Below, piece by piece: positions 29,492-38,097 of a DNA stretch of 64,000 nucleotides. Positions within the stretch are counted from its first letter, which is position 1. Each line of letters starts with the position of its first letter. A program made the position numbers and the translations under genes. The notes under the pieces were generated by a model. That model did no database searches. It saw only the letters and a program-made list of their open reading frames with translations, and was not told the origin of the DNA. Source of the DNA: Streptomyces humidus (GTDB lineage: Bacteria > Actinomycetota > Actinomycetes > Streptomycetales > Streptomycetaceae); assembly GCF_014649655.1 (NCBI RefSeq), contig NZ_BMTL01000014.1, positions 1-64,000 of the forward strand. Direction: 5' to 3'.

Positions 29492-32400
29492 GGCTGCACC
29501 GGCTCGGCCTGACGGCCTTCGGCCCCTTCGGCGGAGCCCAGAGCGTCGACTTCGACGAGCTCTCCGCCGCCGGCCTCTTCCTGCTGCACGGACCCACCGG
29601 CGCGGGCAAGACCTCGGTCCTGGACGCCGTGTGCTACGCCCTGTACGGCTCCGTGCCGGGCGCCCGCCAGAGCGGTCAGGGCGCGACCCTGCGCAGCGAT
29701 CACGCCGCGCCCGGCACGCGGACCGAGGTCGTCCTCGAACTCACCGTCGCGGGACGCCGGCTGGAGGTCGCCCGGCAGCCCCCCTGGGAGCGGCCCAAGA
29801 AGCGGGGCTCCGGCACCACGGTGGAGAAGGCCCAGAGCCTGCTGCGCGAGTACGACCCGGTCGCCGGCGCCTGGAAGGACCTCAGCCGCTCGCACCAGGA
29901 GATCGGCGAGGAGATCACCCAGCTGCTCGGCATGAGCCGGGAGCAGTTCTGCCAGGTGGTGCTGCTGCCCCAGGGCGACTTCGCCCGGTTCCTGCGCGCC
30001 GACGCCGAGGCGCGGGGCCGGCTGCTGGGCCGCCTCTTCGACACCCGGCGGTTCGCCGAGGTCGAGAAGCGCCTCGCCGAGCGCCGGCGTACCACCGAGG
30101 CACGCGTGCGCGAGGGCGACTCCGCGCTGCTGGCGGACGCCCACCGGATGCAGCAGGTGGCCGGGGACGCCATGGAGCTGCCCGAACTCGCCCCGGGGGA
30201 GCCGGGCCTGGCCGAGGCGGTGCTCGGCGCGGCCGCGGTCGCCCGCAGCACCGCACGCGAGCTGCTGACGACCGCGCACTGCGGCCGCCTCGCCGCCGAG
30301 TCCGCGCAGGCCGCGGCCGAGCGCGCGCTGGCCGACGTCCGTGAACGCGATCGGCTGCAGAGGCGGTTCGCCGAGGCGCGCGAGCGGGCCGAGGCGCTGC
30401 AGGAGCGGGCAGGCGCCCACCAGGAGGCGCAGGCGCGCATGGAGCGGGCGCGCAAGGCGGAGGCGGTGGCGCCGGCGCTGGAACTGCGCGAGGCCGCCGA
30501 GGCCGAGCACGAGGGGGCGGCCGCACGCGCGGCCCGGGCGCGTGCCCTGCTCCCGGAGCGGTTCGCCGACTCCGGGGCCGCCGGGCTCGCCGCGGCCGCA
30601 CGCCGGGCCACTGAGGAGCTGGGCGGTCTGGAGTCCGCTCGCCGGGGCGAGCGGAGGCTCGCCGACCTCGCCGCCGAGCGGGCCGACCTGGACCGGCGCG
30701 AACGCGACGACGAGGACGTCCTGACGGAGGCCGAGGCCTGGCTCACGGGCTGGGACGCCGTCCGCGCGGATCTGCGGGCCCGCATCGAACGCGCGCAGGA
30801 GGCCGCCACCCGCGCCGAACAGCTCGACGGCCGGCGCGAGCCCGCACGGCTGCGCCTGGAGGCCGCCCGGCGGCGCGACGGGCTGACCGACGACCTGGAG
30901 GCCGCCCGGCGCACCGCACTCGCCTCGCGCGAACGCACGCAGTCGGCCCGCGAACACTGGCTCGACGTCAAGGAACAGCGCCTGAACGGCATCGCCGCCG
31001 AATTGGCCGCCACCCTCGCCGAGGGCGAACCCTGCACGGTCTGCGGCGCCACCGAGCACCCCGCGCCCGCCCGCAGGAGCGCCGGGCACGTCGACCGCGA
31101 GGCCGAGGAGCAGGCGCTGGCCGCCTACCAGCACGCCGAGGAACGCCAGGCCGGGGACGAGCGAGCACTCGGCCTGCTGAGGGAGGCGCTCGCCGCCGCC
31201 ACGGCCGAGGCGGGCGACGCCCCGGCGGACCGGCTCGCCGCCGAGGCGCTGGAGGCGGAGCAGACCTACGCGCAGGCCCGCCGGGAGGCCTCTGCGCTGC
31301 ACCCCGCGCGCGAGGAGCTGCGCCAGGCCGAGCAGGAGCACGAGCGCCGTACGCAAGCCCAGCGTGAGGCCGCCGTCAGGGCCGCCTCCCGGGTGGGTCA
31401 CCGCGAGCGCCTGGAACGCGAACGGCGCACGCTGGAGGAGGACTTGGCACAGGCCCGGGGGACGGCGGACAGCGTCTCCGCGCGGGCCGCCCAGCTGGAG
31501 CGGCAGACGGCGCTGCTCACCGACGCGGCCGAGACCGCCCGCGCCGCCGAGGAGAGCGCCGAGCGCCTCAAGGCCGCCGACGGACGCCTGGACGAAGCCG
31601 CGTTCCGGGCCGGCTTCGACACGCCGCAGGCCGCGGCCGACGCCCTTCTCGACGACACCGCCCACCGCGAGCTGCAACGACGCCTGGACGCCTGGCAGTC
31701 GGAGGAGGCCGCCGTACGGGCCGCCCTCGCCGAACCCGACACCGTGGCCGCGGCGCGGCAGCCTCCCGCCGACCTCGCGGCCGCCGAACGGGCGGCGGCG
31801 GAGGCGGCCGAACGGCTGCGCGCGGCCGCCTCCGCCCAGGACGCGGCGTCCCGCCGCTGCACCGAACTCGACCAGCTGTCCGCGCGCGCGAGCGGCGGCG
31901 TGCGCCGGCTCGCCCCGCTGCGCGAGGAGTACGACAGGGTGGCCCGTCTGGCCGGCCTCACCGCGGGCACCTCCGCGGACAACGAGCGCAAGATGCGCCT
32001 GGAGGCGTACGTCCTGGCCGCCCGGCTCGAACAGGTGGCCGCCGCGGCGACCGCACGGCTGCAGCGCATGTCGTCCGGGCGCTACACCCTGGTCCACTCC
32101 GACGACCGGGCCGGCCGCGGCCGCAGCGGGCTCGGGCTGCACGTCGTCGACGCCTGGACCGGCCGGGAGCGGGACACGGCCACACTGTCGGGCGGCGAGA
32201 CGTTCTTCGCCTCGCTCGCCCTGGCCCTCGGGCTCGCGGACGTCGTCACCGACGAGGCCGGCGGAGTCAGGCTCGACACCCTCTTCATCGACGAGGGCTT
32301 CGGCAGTCTCGACGACCAGACGCTCGACGAGGTCCTGGACGTCCTGGACTCCCTGCGCGAGCGCGACCGCAGCGTCGGCATCGTCAGCCATGTGGGCGAC

Positions 32401-32511
32401 CTGCGCCGTCGCATCCACGCCCAACTGGAGGTCGTCAAGGGCCGGTCGGGGTCGACGGTACGGCTGCGGGGCTACCGGCCGAGCGGGCGGCGGGAGAGCG
32501 GCGAGGAGTGA
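29488..32511 (+). CDS. sbcC: Exonuclease SbcC subunit, SMC-like ATPase
   Basis: 1007 residues from GTG 29488, which overlaps the sbcD stop. The N-terminal ATPase half has LLHGPTGAGKTSVLDAV (Walker A, ~35-43). Two long Glu/Arg/Ala-rich coiled-coil arms flank the zinc hook CTVC (Cys516 and Cys519). The C-terminal half has the ABC signature ATLSGGETFFASLALALGL and Walker B LDTLFIDEGFGSLDDQTLDE. SbcC (Rad50) holds DNA ends and drives the SbcD nuclease. All key residues are present and length is normal. A bidirectional hairpin follows the gene. Confidence 0.97.
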   Translation: MRLHRLGLTAFGPFGGAQSVDFDELSAAGLFLLHGPTGAGKTSVLDAVCYALYGSVPGARQSGQGATLRSDHAAPGTRTEVVLELTVAGRRLEVARQPPWERPKKRGSGTTVEKAQSLLREYDPVAGAWKDLSRSHQEIGEEITQLLGMSREQFCQVVLLPQGDFARFLRADAEARGRLLGRLFDTRRFAEVEKRLAERRRTTEARVREGDSALLADAHRMQQVAGDAMELPELAPGEPGLAEAVLGAAAVARSTARELLTTAHCGRLAAESAQAAAERALADVRERDRLQRRFAEARERAEALQERAGAHQEAQARMERARKAEAVAPALELREAAEAEHEGAAARAARARALLPERFADSGAAGLAAAARRATEELGGLESARRGERRLADLAAERADLDRRERDDEDVLTEAEAWLTGWDAVRADLRARIERAQEAATRAEQLDGRREPARLRLEAARRRDGLTDDLEAARRTALASRERTQSAREHWLDVKEQRLNGIAAELAATLAEGEPCTVCGATEHPAPARRSAGHVDREAEEQALAAYQHAEERQAGDERALGLLREALAAATAEAGDAPADRLAAEALEAEQTYAQARREASALHPAREELRQAEQEHERRTQAQREAAVRAASRVGHRERLERERRTLEEDLAQARGTADSVSARAAQLERQTALLTDAAETARAAEESAERLKAADGRLDEAAFRAGFDTPQAAADALLDDTAHRELQRRLDAWQSEEAAVRAALAEPDTVAAARQPPADLAAAERAAAEAAERLRAAASAQDAASRRCTELDQLSARASGGVRRLAPLREEYDRVARLAGLTAGTSADNERKMRLEAYVLAARLEQVAAAATARLQRMSSGRYTLVHSDDRAGRGRSGLGLHVVDAWTGRERDTATLSGGETFFASLALALGLADVVTDEAGGVRLDTLFIDEGFGSLDDQTLDEVLDVLDSLRERDRSVGIVSHVGDLRRRIHAQLEVVKGRSGSTVRLRGYRPSGRRESGEE

Positions 32512-32733
32512 CAGGGCCGGCCGCGGCTGCTGACGCCGGGCCGCCGTCGGCCGAGCGGCCCTGTCCTTCCCGTACCGACGCCGTCACCATCGCCACCTCC
32601 AACGCCACCTACAACGACACCTCCACCGTCGGCGTCGGCGTGGGAAGCGGCGGTGCGAGGTCCCGAACTCGCCCTCGGGGCGCGCCGCGTGCGGGACCGA
32701 CGTCCAGCCCGGCGTCCGCCTCGCGGACGGGAC

Positions 32734-32771
32734 GGCCCCCAGCGCGGCGGGCCTTCGCCGCCCTGGGGGCC
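32734..32771. terminator. Bidirectional terminator between sbcC and the DUF885 gene
   Basis: GGCCCCCAG (32734-32742) and CTGGGGGCC (32763-32771) pair, and inner GGCGG/CCGCC extend the stem. It ends 14 nt before the stop of the convergent gene. The rest of 32512-32784 shows nothing else. Confidence 0.65.
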
Positions 32772-32784
32772 GGGCCGCCGCTGA

Positions 32785-34476
32785 TCAGAGCCGGGCCAGC
32801 TCGTCCACCAGGTCGTCGAGGCCCAGGGAACCCTGCGAAAGGGCCGCCATGTGCCAGGACTTGAGGTCGAAGGCGTCTCCATGACGCTCACGGGCCCGCT
32901 CCCGGCCCAGCAGCCAGGCCCGTTCACCGAGCTTGTAGCCGATCGCCTGGCCGGGGATGGACAGATAGCGGGTCAGCTCGCTCTCCACGAAGTCCGCCGG
33001 ACGGCTGCTGTGCCCGCCGAAGAACTCCTGGGCCAGCTCCGGGGTCCAGCGCTCACCCGGGTGGAACGGCGAATCCGCCGGGATCTCCAGCTCCAGGTGC
33101 ATGCCGATGTCGACGATGACCCGCACCGCGCGCATCATCTGCGCGTCCAGGTAGCCCAGCCGCTGCTCGGCGTCCGTGAGGAAGCCGAGCTCGTCCATCA
33201 GGCGCTCCGCGTACAGGGCCCAGCCCTCGGCGTTGGCGCTGACGATGCCGACGGAGGCCTGGTAGCGGGAGAGGTCCCCGGCGACGTGCGCCCACTGCGC
33301 CAGCTGGAGGTGGTGGCCGGGGACGCCCTCGTGGTACCAGGTGGAGACGAGGTCGTACACGGGGAAACGGGTCTCGCCCATCGTCGGCAGCCAGGTGCGG
33401 CCCGGCCGGGAGAAGTCCTCCGAGGGGCCCGTGTAGTACGGGGCGGCGGCACTGCCCGCCGGGGCGATCCGCGACTCCACCTTCCGTACCCGCTCGGCGA
33501 GTTCGAAGTGGGTGCCGTCCAGCGACTCGATCGCCCGGTCCATCAGGCCCTGCAGCCAGTCCCTGACCTCGTCGACGCCCTCGATGTGCCTGCCGTGCTC
33601 GTCGAGATGCGCCAGCGCTGCCCAGGGAGTCCGGGCCCCCGGAAGGATCTTCTCGGCCTCCTTCTTCATCTCGCCGAGCAGCCGGTGGTACTCCGCCCAG
33701 CCGTACGCGTACGCCTCGTCGAGGTCGAGGTCGGTGCCGTTGTAGTAGCGCGCCCAGCGGGCGTACCGCTCCCGGCCCACGGTGTTCGGCGCGCCTTCCG
33801 CGGCCGGGGTGTACACGTCGCGCAGCCAGTCCCGCAGCTCCACGACCGCCGCGGTGGCCCCGCGGGCCGCCTCGTCCAGCTCGGCGCGGCGCGCCTCGGG
33901 GCCCGCGGCCACGAAGCCCTCGAACCAGCCACGGCCCTCGCCGTCCGGGTCCGACCACTGCGTGAGCTGATCGACGAACGTGGCGGTCGGCCGCGGCGCC
34001 GCGTACAGCTTGCGCTCCAGGCCGAGCGTCAGGGACTCCCGGTAGCCCGCGAGGGCCGCCGGCACCGCGCGCAGCCGTTCGGCGATCGCCGCCCAGTCCT
34101 CGTCGGTCCGGCTGGGCGTCACCGTGAACACCTCGCGTACGTGATGCGCCGGCGTGGACATGTTGCCGACGGCGCGCAGCCCTTCGTCGGCCTCGTGCAC
34201 ACCGAGTTCCGCGGTCAGGCGCTCCCGCAGCAGACGGGCGCACCGGCGCTCGATGTCACTGTCCGCACCGGGCCTGCGCTCCGCCTCGTCGAGCTTCGCC
34301 AGGGTGTCCCGCGCGAGCCGCGCGAGCGCCTCCTGCCCCCTGGGCGAGTAGTCGGGCAGACGGCTCGAACTGTCCTGCACGCCGAGGTAGGTGCCGGTCA
34401 CCGGGTCGAGGGCGACGAGGTCGTCGACATAGGCGTCGGCGACCTGGCGGGGCAGCGGGTTGTTGGTCTGTGACAT
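32785..34476 (-). CDS. DUF885 family protein, predicted metallopeptidase-like
   Basis: 563 residues from ATG 34476. The DUF885 hallmark TWYHEGVPGHHLQ (~residue 380-392) supplies an HExxxHH zinc site. Downstream SANAEGWALYAERLMDELGF provides the glutamate helix typical of gluzincin-like families. The remainder is helical (PLPRQVADAYVDDLVALDPV, GREEYARWARYYNG-like region). No signal peptide is seen, so it is cytosolic here. Members are predicted peptidases or carboxypeptidase-M32-like enzymes; substrates are unknown. Confidence 0.92.
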   Translation of the reverse strand: MSQTNNPLPRQVADAYVDDLVALDPVTGTYLGVQDSSSRLPDYSPRGQEALARLARDTLAKLDEAERRPGADSDIERRCARLLRERLTAELGVHEADEGLRAVGNMSTPAHHVREVFTVTPSRTDEDWAAIAERLRAVPAALAGYRESLTLGLERKLYAAPRPTATFVDQLTQWSDPDGEGRGWFEGFVAAGPEARRAELDEAARGATAAVVELRDWLRDVYTPAAEGAPNTVGRERYARWARYYNGTDLDLDEAYAYGWAEYHRLLGEMKKEAEKILPGARTPWAALAHLDEHGRHIEGVDEVRDWLQGLMDRAIESLDGTHFELAERVRKVESRIAPAGSAAAPYYTGPSEDFSRPGRTWLPTMGETRFPVYDLVSTWYHEGVPGHHLQLAQWAHVAGDLSRYQASVGIVSANAEGWALYAERLMDELGFLTDAEQRLGYLDAQMMRAVRVIVDIGMHLELEIPADSPFHPGERWTPELAQEFFGGHSSRPADFVESELTRYLSIPGQAIGYKLGERAWLLGRERARERHGDAFDLKSWHMAALSQGSLGLDDLVDELARL

Positions 34477-34545
34477 GCGCCCCATCCTCGTACGGGCCGG
34501 CGGCGCACGTCACGGCGTTTGTCCGGAAGCAGCCGGCGGCGCACC

Positions 34546-35037
34546 TCAGGGGTTCGGCCCCGCGGTCGTGGGCGGCAGCAGCGGCCCGCACTCCCACTGC
34601 TGGAATATCAGCCGGGTCTCGACGCGGGCCACCTCCCGGTGCGCCGTGAAATCGTCGAGGACGAGCCGCTGCAGATCGGCCATGTCCGCGACGGCGACAT
34701 GGACGAGATAGTCGTCGGGTCCGGTGAGATGGAAGACCGTCAACGCCTCCGGCAGCGCCCTGATGCGCTCCACGAACGGTCCCACCAGTTCCCGGCGATG
34801 CGGTCTGACCTGCACGGACAGCAGCGCCTGCAGACCGCGCCCCAGCTTGGCCGGATCGAGCCGCAGCTGATGCCCGAGGATCACGCCGCAGCGGCGCAGC
34901 CGCGTCACCCGGTCCAGACACGTCGAGGGTGCGACGCCGACCTGCGCGGCGAGGTCGCGGTAGGTGGTCCGGGCGTCGTTCTGCAGCAGCCGCAGCAACT
35001 GGAGATCGACCGGGTCCAGTACGACGGATTCGGTCAT
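34546..35037 (-). CDS. Lrp/AsnC family transcriptional regulator
   Basis: 163 residues from ATG 35037. The AsnC-type helix-turn-helix is LDPVDLQLLRLLQNDARTTY, then LAAQVGVAPSTCLDRVTRLR. The RAM ligand domain includes VFHLTGPDDYLVHVAVADMA. Lrp-type proteins form octamers or related assemblies and respond to amino acids. It is divergent from the PLP-dependent gamma-lyase gene only 60 nt away, so local control of that gene in response to methionine or cysteine is likely but inferred. Confidence 0.94.
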   Translation of the reverse strand: MTESVVLDPVDLQLLRLLQNDARTTYRDLAAQVGVAPSTCLDRVTRLRRCGVILGHQLRLDPAKLGRGLQALLSVQVRPHRRELVGPFVERIRALPEALTVFHLTGPDDYLVHVAVADMADLQRLVLDDFTAHREVARVETRLIFQQWECGPLLPPTTAGPNP

Positions 35038-35097
35038 CGGCCGAACGTAGCACGGCATCTGCACCGGACAGCCCGTGGGATGTTCACCCTGCGGACC

Positions 35098-36429
35098 ATG
35101 GACTCATCCGTTGCGAGCACGCACGCGTACGACGGCGTACGCACGTCTGGAGCGCCCCGCGCACTGGCCACCGAGGCCGTGCACGCCGGCCGGGACGACC
35201 TGGCCCGCCAGGGCCTGCACGCCCCGCCCATCGACCTGTCCACCACCTACCCCTCGTACGACAGCCGCGCCGAGGCGGCACGCATCGACGCGTTCGCCGC
35301 GACCGGCGCGGAGCCGGACGGCCCGCCCGTCTACGGCCGGCTGGGCAATCCGACGGTCGCCCGGTTCGAGACGGCGCTGGCCCGGCTCGAAGGCGCCGAG
35401 AGCGCGGTCGCGTTCGCCAGCGGCATGGCGGCGCTCAGCGCGGTGCTGCTGGCGCGCGCCTCGGCAGGGCTGCGGCACGTGGTCGCCGTGCGCCCCCTCT
35501 ACGGCTGCAGCGACCATCTGCTGACCGCGGGACTGCTCGGATCGGAGGTCACCTGGACCGACCCCGCCGGGATCGCGGACGCGCTGCGCCCGGACACGGG
35601 GCTGGTCATGGTGGAGACGCCGGCCAACCCGACGCTCGCCGAGGTCGACCTGCGGGCTGTCGCGCACGCCTGCGGCTCCGTCCCGCTGCTCGCCGACAAC
35701 ACCTTCGCCACGCCCGTGCTGCAACGCCCCCTCGAGCAGGGCGCGCGGCTCGTCCTGCACAGCGCCACCAAGTACCTCGGCGGCCACGGGGACGTGCTGG
35801 GAGGCGTGGTCGCCTGCGACGAGGAGTTCGCCGGGCTGCTGCGGCAGATACGGTTCGCCACCGGCGGCGTGCTCCATCCGCTGGCCGGATATCTGCTGCT
35901 GCGCGGCCTGTCGACGCTGCCGGTGCGGGTACGGGCCGCTTCCGTGACGGCCGCCGAACTCGCCCGGCGGCTGACCGGCGACCCGCGCGTCGCACGCGTC
36001 CACTATCCGCGCATCGGCGGCGCGATGATCGCCTTCGAGGTGCACGGCGACCCGCACGAGGTGATCGCGGGCGTCCGCCTGATCACCCCGGCCGTCAGCC
36101 TCGGCAGCGTCGACACGCTCATCCAGCACCCGGCCTCCATCAGCCACCGCATCGTGGACGCGCACGAACGCCGGGGCGCGGGCGTGAGCGACCGGCTGCT
36201 GAGGTTGTCGGTGGGGCTCGAGGACGTCGAGGACCTGTGGGACGACCTGCGAGCGGCGCTCGGTGCGGCCGGCGCGGACCAGGTGGCGGCTTCCGCCGCG
36301 GTGGCGGGCCTCGCGGAGCCGGCGGACGCCGCCGGTGCCGCCGGTTCCCTCGCAGGGGCCGGTGCGGCCGGTGCCGCCCGTGCGGCGGGAACGACGGCCC
36401 TGCCCGGACGCGGGGTCGCCGCCGGCTGA
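35098..36429 (+). CDS. Cys/Met metabolism PLP enzyme (methionine gamma-lyase or cystathionine gamma-synthase type)
   Basis: 443 residues from ATG 35098 (ATG 35080 is an alternative). Fold type I PLP enzyme: YGRLGNPTVARFETALARLE, then SAVAFASGMAAL, ADNTFATPVLQRP and HSATKYLGGHGDVLGGV with the PLP lysine. TLIQHPASISHR and RLSVGLEDVEDL close the domain. It splits or forms C-S bonds of methionine, homocysteine or cystathionine. The exact activity cannot be told; the neighbouring Lrp regulator favours catabolic gamma-lyase. After residue ~385 there is an unusual ~60-residue Ala/Gly tail, probably disordered. Confidence 0.88.
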   Translation: MDSSVASTHAYDGVRTSGAPRALATEAVHAGRDDLARQGLHAPPIDLSTTYPSYDSRAEAARIDAFAATGAEPDGPPVYGRLGNPTVARFETALARLEGAESAVAFASGMAALSAVLLARASAGLRHVVAVRPLYGCSDHLLTAGLLGSEVTWTDPAGIADALRPDTGLVMVETPANPTLAEVDLRAVAHACGSVPLLADNTFATPVLQRPLEQGARLVLHSATKYLGGHGDVLGGVVACDEEFAGLLRQIRFATGGVLHPLAGYLLLRGLSTLPVRVRAASVTAAELARRLTGDPRVARVHYPRIGGAMIAFEVHGDPHEVIAGVRLITPAVSLGSVDTLIQHPASISHRIVDAHERRGAGVSDRLLRLSVGLEDVEDLWDDLRAALGAAGADQVAASAAVAGLAEPADAAGAAGSLAGAGAAGAARAAGTTALPGRGVAAG

Positions 36430-36495
36430 CCGCCGCTCCCCCGGGGGACGGCCCGGCGGCCCGGGTCTGGGTCTGCGGATCCGGCGGCCAAGGGC

Positions 36496-36516
36496 CGGGC
36501 GGTGCGCCACCGCCGG
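36496..36516. terminator. Weak hairpin between convergent genes
   Basis: GGCGGT and ACCGCC (36498-36503 and 36509-36514) pair over a 5-nt loop in the 133-nt gap between the gamma-lyase gene and the ACT-GNAT gene. GC richness makes other pairings possible. Confidence 0.3.
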
Positions 36517-36562
36517 AGCCGCCCGGGCCACGCGGGCCGCCGGGCCGTCCTCGGCCGTCGTC

Positions 36563-37981
36563 TCAGTCGCGCGCGACGCGCCCGTCGTGGCGCAGTGACG
36601 CCGGCTGCGCCGCGGCAGTGTCCAGCCGTGCGGTGATGACCAGGGTGCCCTCCTCGATCTGGTAGTCGAGCGGGAGGCCGAGACCGCGCATGGCGGCGAC
36701 CATGCCGGTGTTGGAGGCCTGCGTCACGGCGTACACGCTCTCGCACCGTGCCTCGACGGCCATCGCCACCAGCCGGCCGAGCAGCTCGGACCCGATCCCG
36801 CGCCGCTGCCACTGGTCCTCGACCAGCAGCGCGACCTCGGTCTCGTCGCCGTCCCACAGCAGATGACCGAGGCCGACGATGCGGCCGGACGGCGTCTGCA
36901 CGGCGAGGGTGCGGCCGAGGCGCGGGCTGAGCAGGTGGTCGAGGTAGCGGTCCGCGTCGCCGACCGGCCCGTGGTAGCGCATCCCGAGCGTGCGCGACGA
37001 GCACCGGTCGTGCATCGCCTTCGCCGCTTCCAGATCACCGGTGTCGGCGCGGCGCACGGTGATGTCGCCGCCCTCGGGCAGCGTCAGCATGTCCTGCCCG
37101 CGCGGGATCCGCGGTCCGAGCCGGGCGTCCAGCTCCACCAGGGCCCGCGCGCGGGCGAACTCGGTCGGGGTGAAGGGCAGATAGGGCCGCTCCACGGTGA
37201 TCACCCCGCCTTCCGGGGCCCGCAGCCGCATCACCGTGTCGTCCAGCACGCCCTCGACGGGCACACCCTCCGGGCCCCGGCTCGTGGCGCCCGACGCGGC
37301 GGGCAGCGAGCGGATCGTGCAGCGGCCGAGCAACTGCCGCAGCGTCAGCGGAAGTTCCGCCGCGTCCAGCGCGGTACGGGTGGCCAGGCCGAGCACCCGG
37401 GTGGGCGCGTCCACCAGATCGTGGGCGTCGGCGCGCTCGATCCAGGTGCCGCCGCCGCCCGCGAGCGAGACGGCCCGGGTGATCTCGGCAACCGTGAGGG
37501 CGCCCGGGGCGCGCAGCAGGAACTCGTCCACCGTGTCCTCGCCCAGCGGGTGCGTCTGCAGGCTCAGGATGTCGACGCGGTGAGCGGCGAGCGCGGCGCA
37601 GAGCGCGGCGAGCGATCCCGGGGCGTCCTTCACCGTCGTCCGCATCCGCCACAGGGCGCTGCCTTCGGCGGCCTCCTGGGGCAGCCCCGACGACCCGGCC
37701 CGCGGCTCCTCGGAGTGCGGCCGGGCGTCGGTATCCGCGGTGGGCGGCGCGTGCCCGTGGCGCCGTGCCCACCACGTGTGGAACCCGGCGGTGGCGACGA
37801 GCACGGCGGCGGAGACGGCCAGCAGCACCGGGCCGTCCGGTCCGTGTCCCACCAGGTTGGCCACGCCGTCGGCCGCCGCGACGGCCGTGAAGAGCGCGGC
37901 GAGTTCCACCACGTCCCGCCGCCAGTGGTGCACGGGACGTCCGTTCTTCGCGCGTGTCACGTCCGTGATGTCTCGAGTCAT
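36563..37981 (-). CDS. Membrane-anchored protein with ACT-like and GNAT acetyltransferase domains
   Basis: A 472-residue fusion. Residues ~25-70 contain two hydrophobic segments (VVELAALFTAVAAADGVANL, PVLLAVSAAVLVATAGFHTW) that may anchor it in the membrane. Residues ~108-180 resemble an ACT domain (WRMRTTVKDAPGSLAALCAA, HRVDILSLQTHPLGEDTVDE). Residues ~305-460 are a GNAT domain with the acetyl-CoA loop VEDQWQRRGIGSELLGRLV and SVYAVTQASNTGMVAAMRGL. The ACT part suggests amino-acid control of acetylation; acceptor unknown. This is an inference from domain order. The AT-rich gap upstream (37982-38097) should hold its promoter. Confidence 0.85.
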   Translation of the reverse strand: MTRDITDVTRAKNGRPVHHWRRDVVELAALFTAVAAADGVANLVGHGPDGPVLLAVSAAVLVATAGFHTWWARRHGHAPPTADTDARPHSEEPRAGSSGLPQEAAEGSALWRMRTTVKDAPGSLAALCAALAAHRVDILSLQTHPLGEDTVDEFLLRAPGALTVAEITRAVSLAGGGGTWIERADAHDLVDAPTRVLGLATRTALDAAELPLTLRQLLGRCTIRSLPAASGATSRGPEGVPVEGVLDDTVMRLRAPEGGVITVERPYLPFTPTEFARARALVELDARLGPRIPRGQDMLTLPEGGDITVRRADTGDLEAAKAMHDRCSSRTLGMRYHGPVGDADRYLDHLLSPRLGRTLAVQTPSGRIVGLGHLLWDGDETEVALLVEDQWQRRGIGSELLGRLVAMAVEARCESVYAVTQASNTGMVAAMRGLGLPLDYQIEEGTLVITARLDTAAAQPASLRHDGRVARD

Positions 37982-38097
37982 GCAGCCACTGTGGGGGAAC
38001 TGTGTTGCGTGATCACGAACGGTCTGTGACTGATGGGTAAAGGCTACGAATGCCCGTTTTGTTAATCCTTCTACGATCGTGGGTTCGGGACGCCCGG

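Noticed and set aside
29332..32424. A 1030-codon open frame antisense to sbcC
   Set aside because: It mirrors the codon bias of sbcC, has no domains and no ribosome binding site. SbcC motifs on the other strand are decisive.
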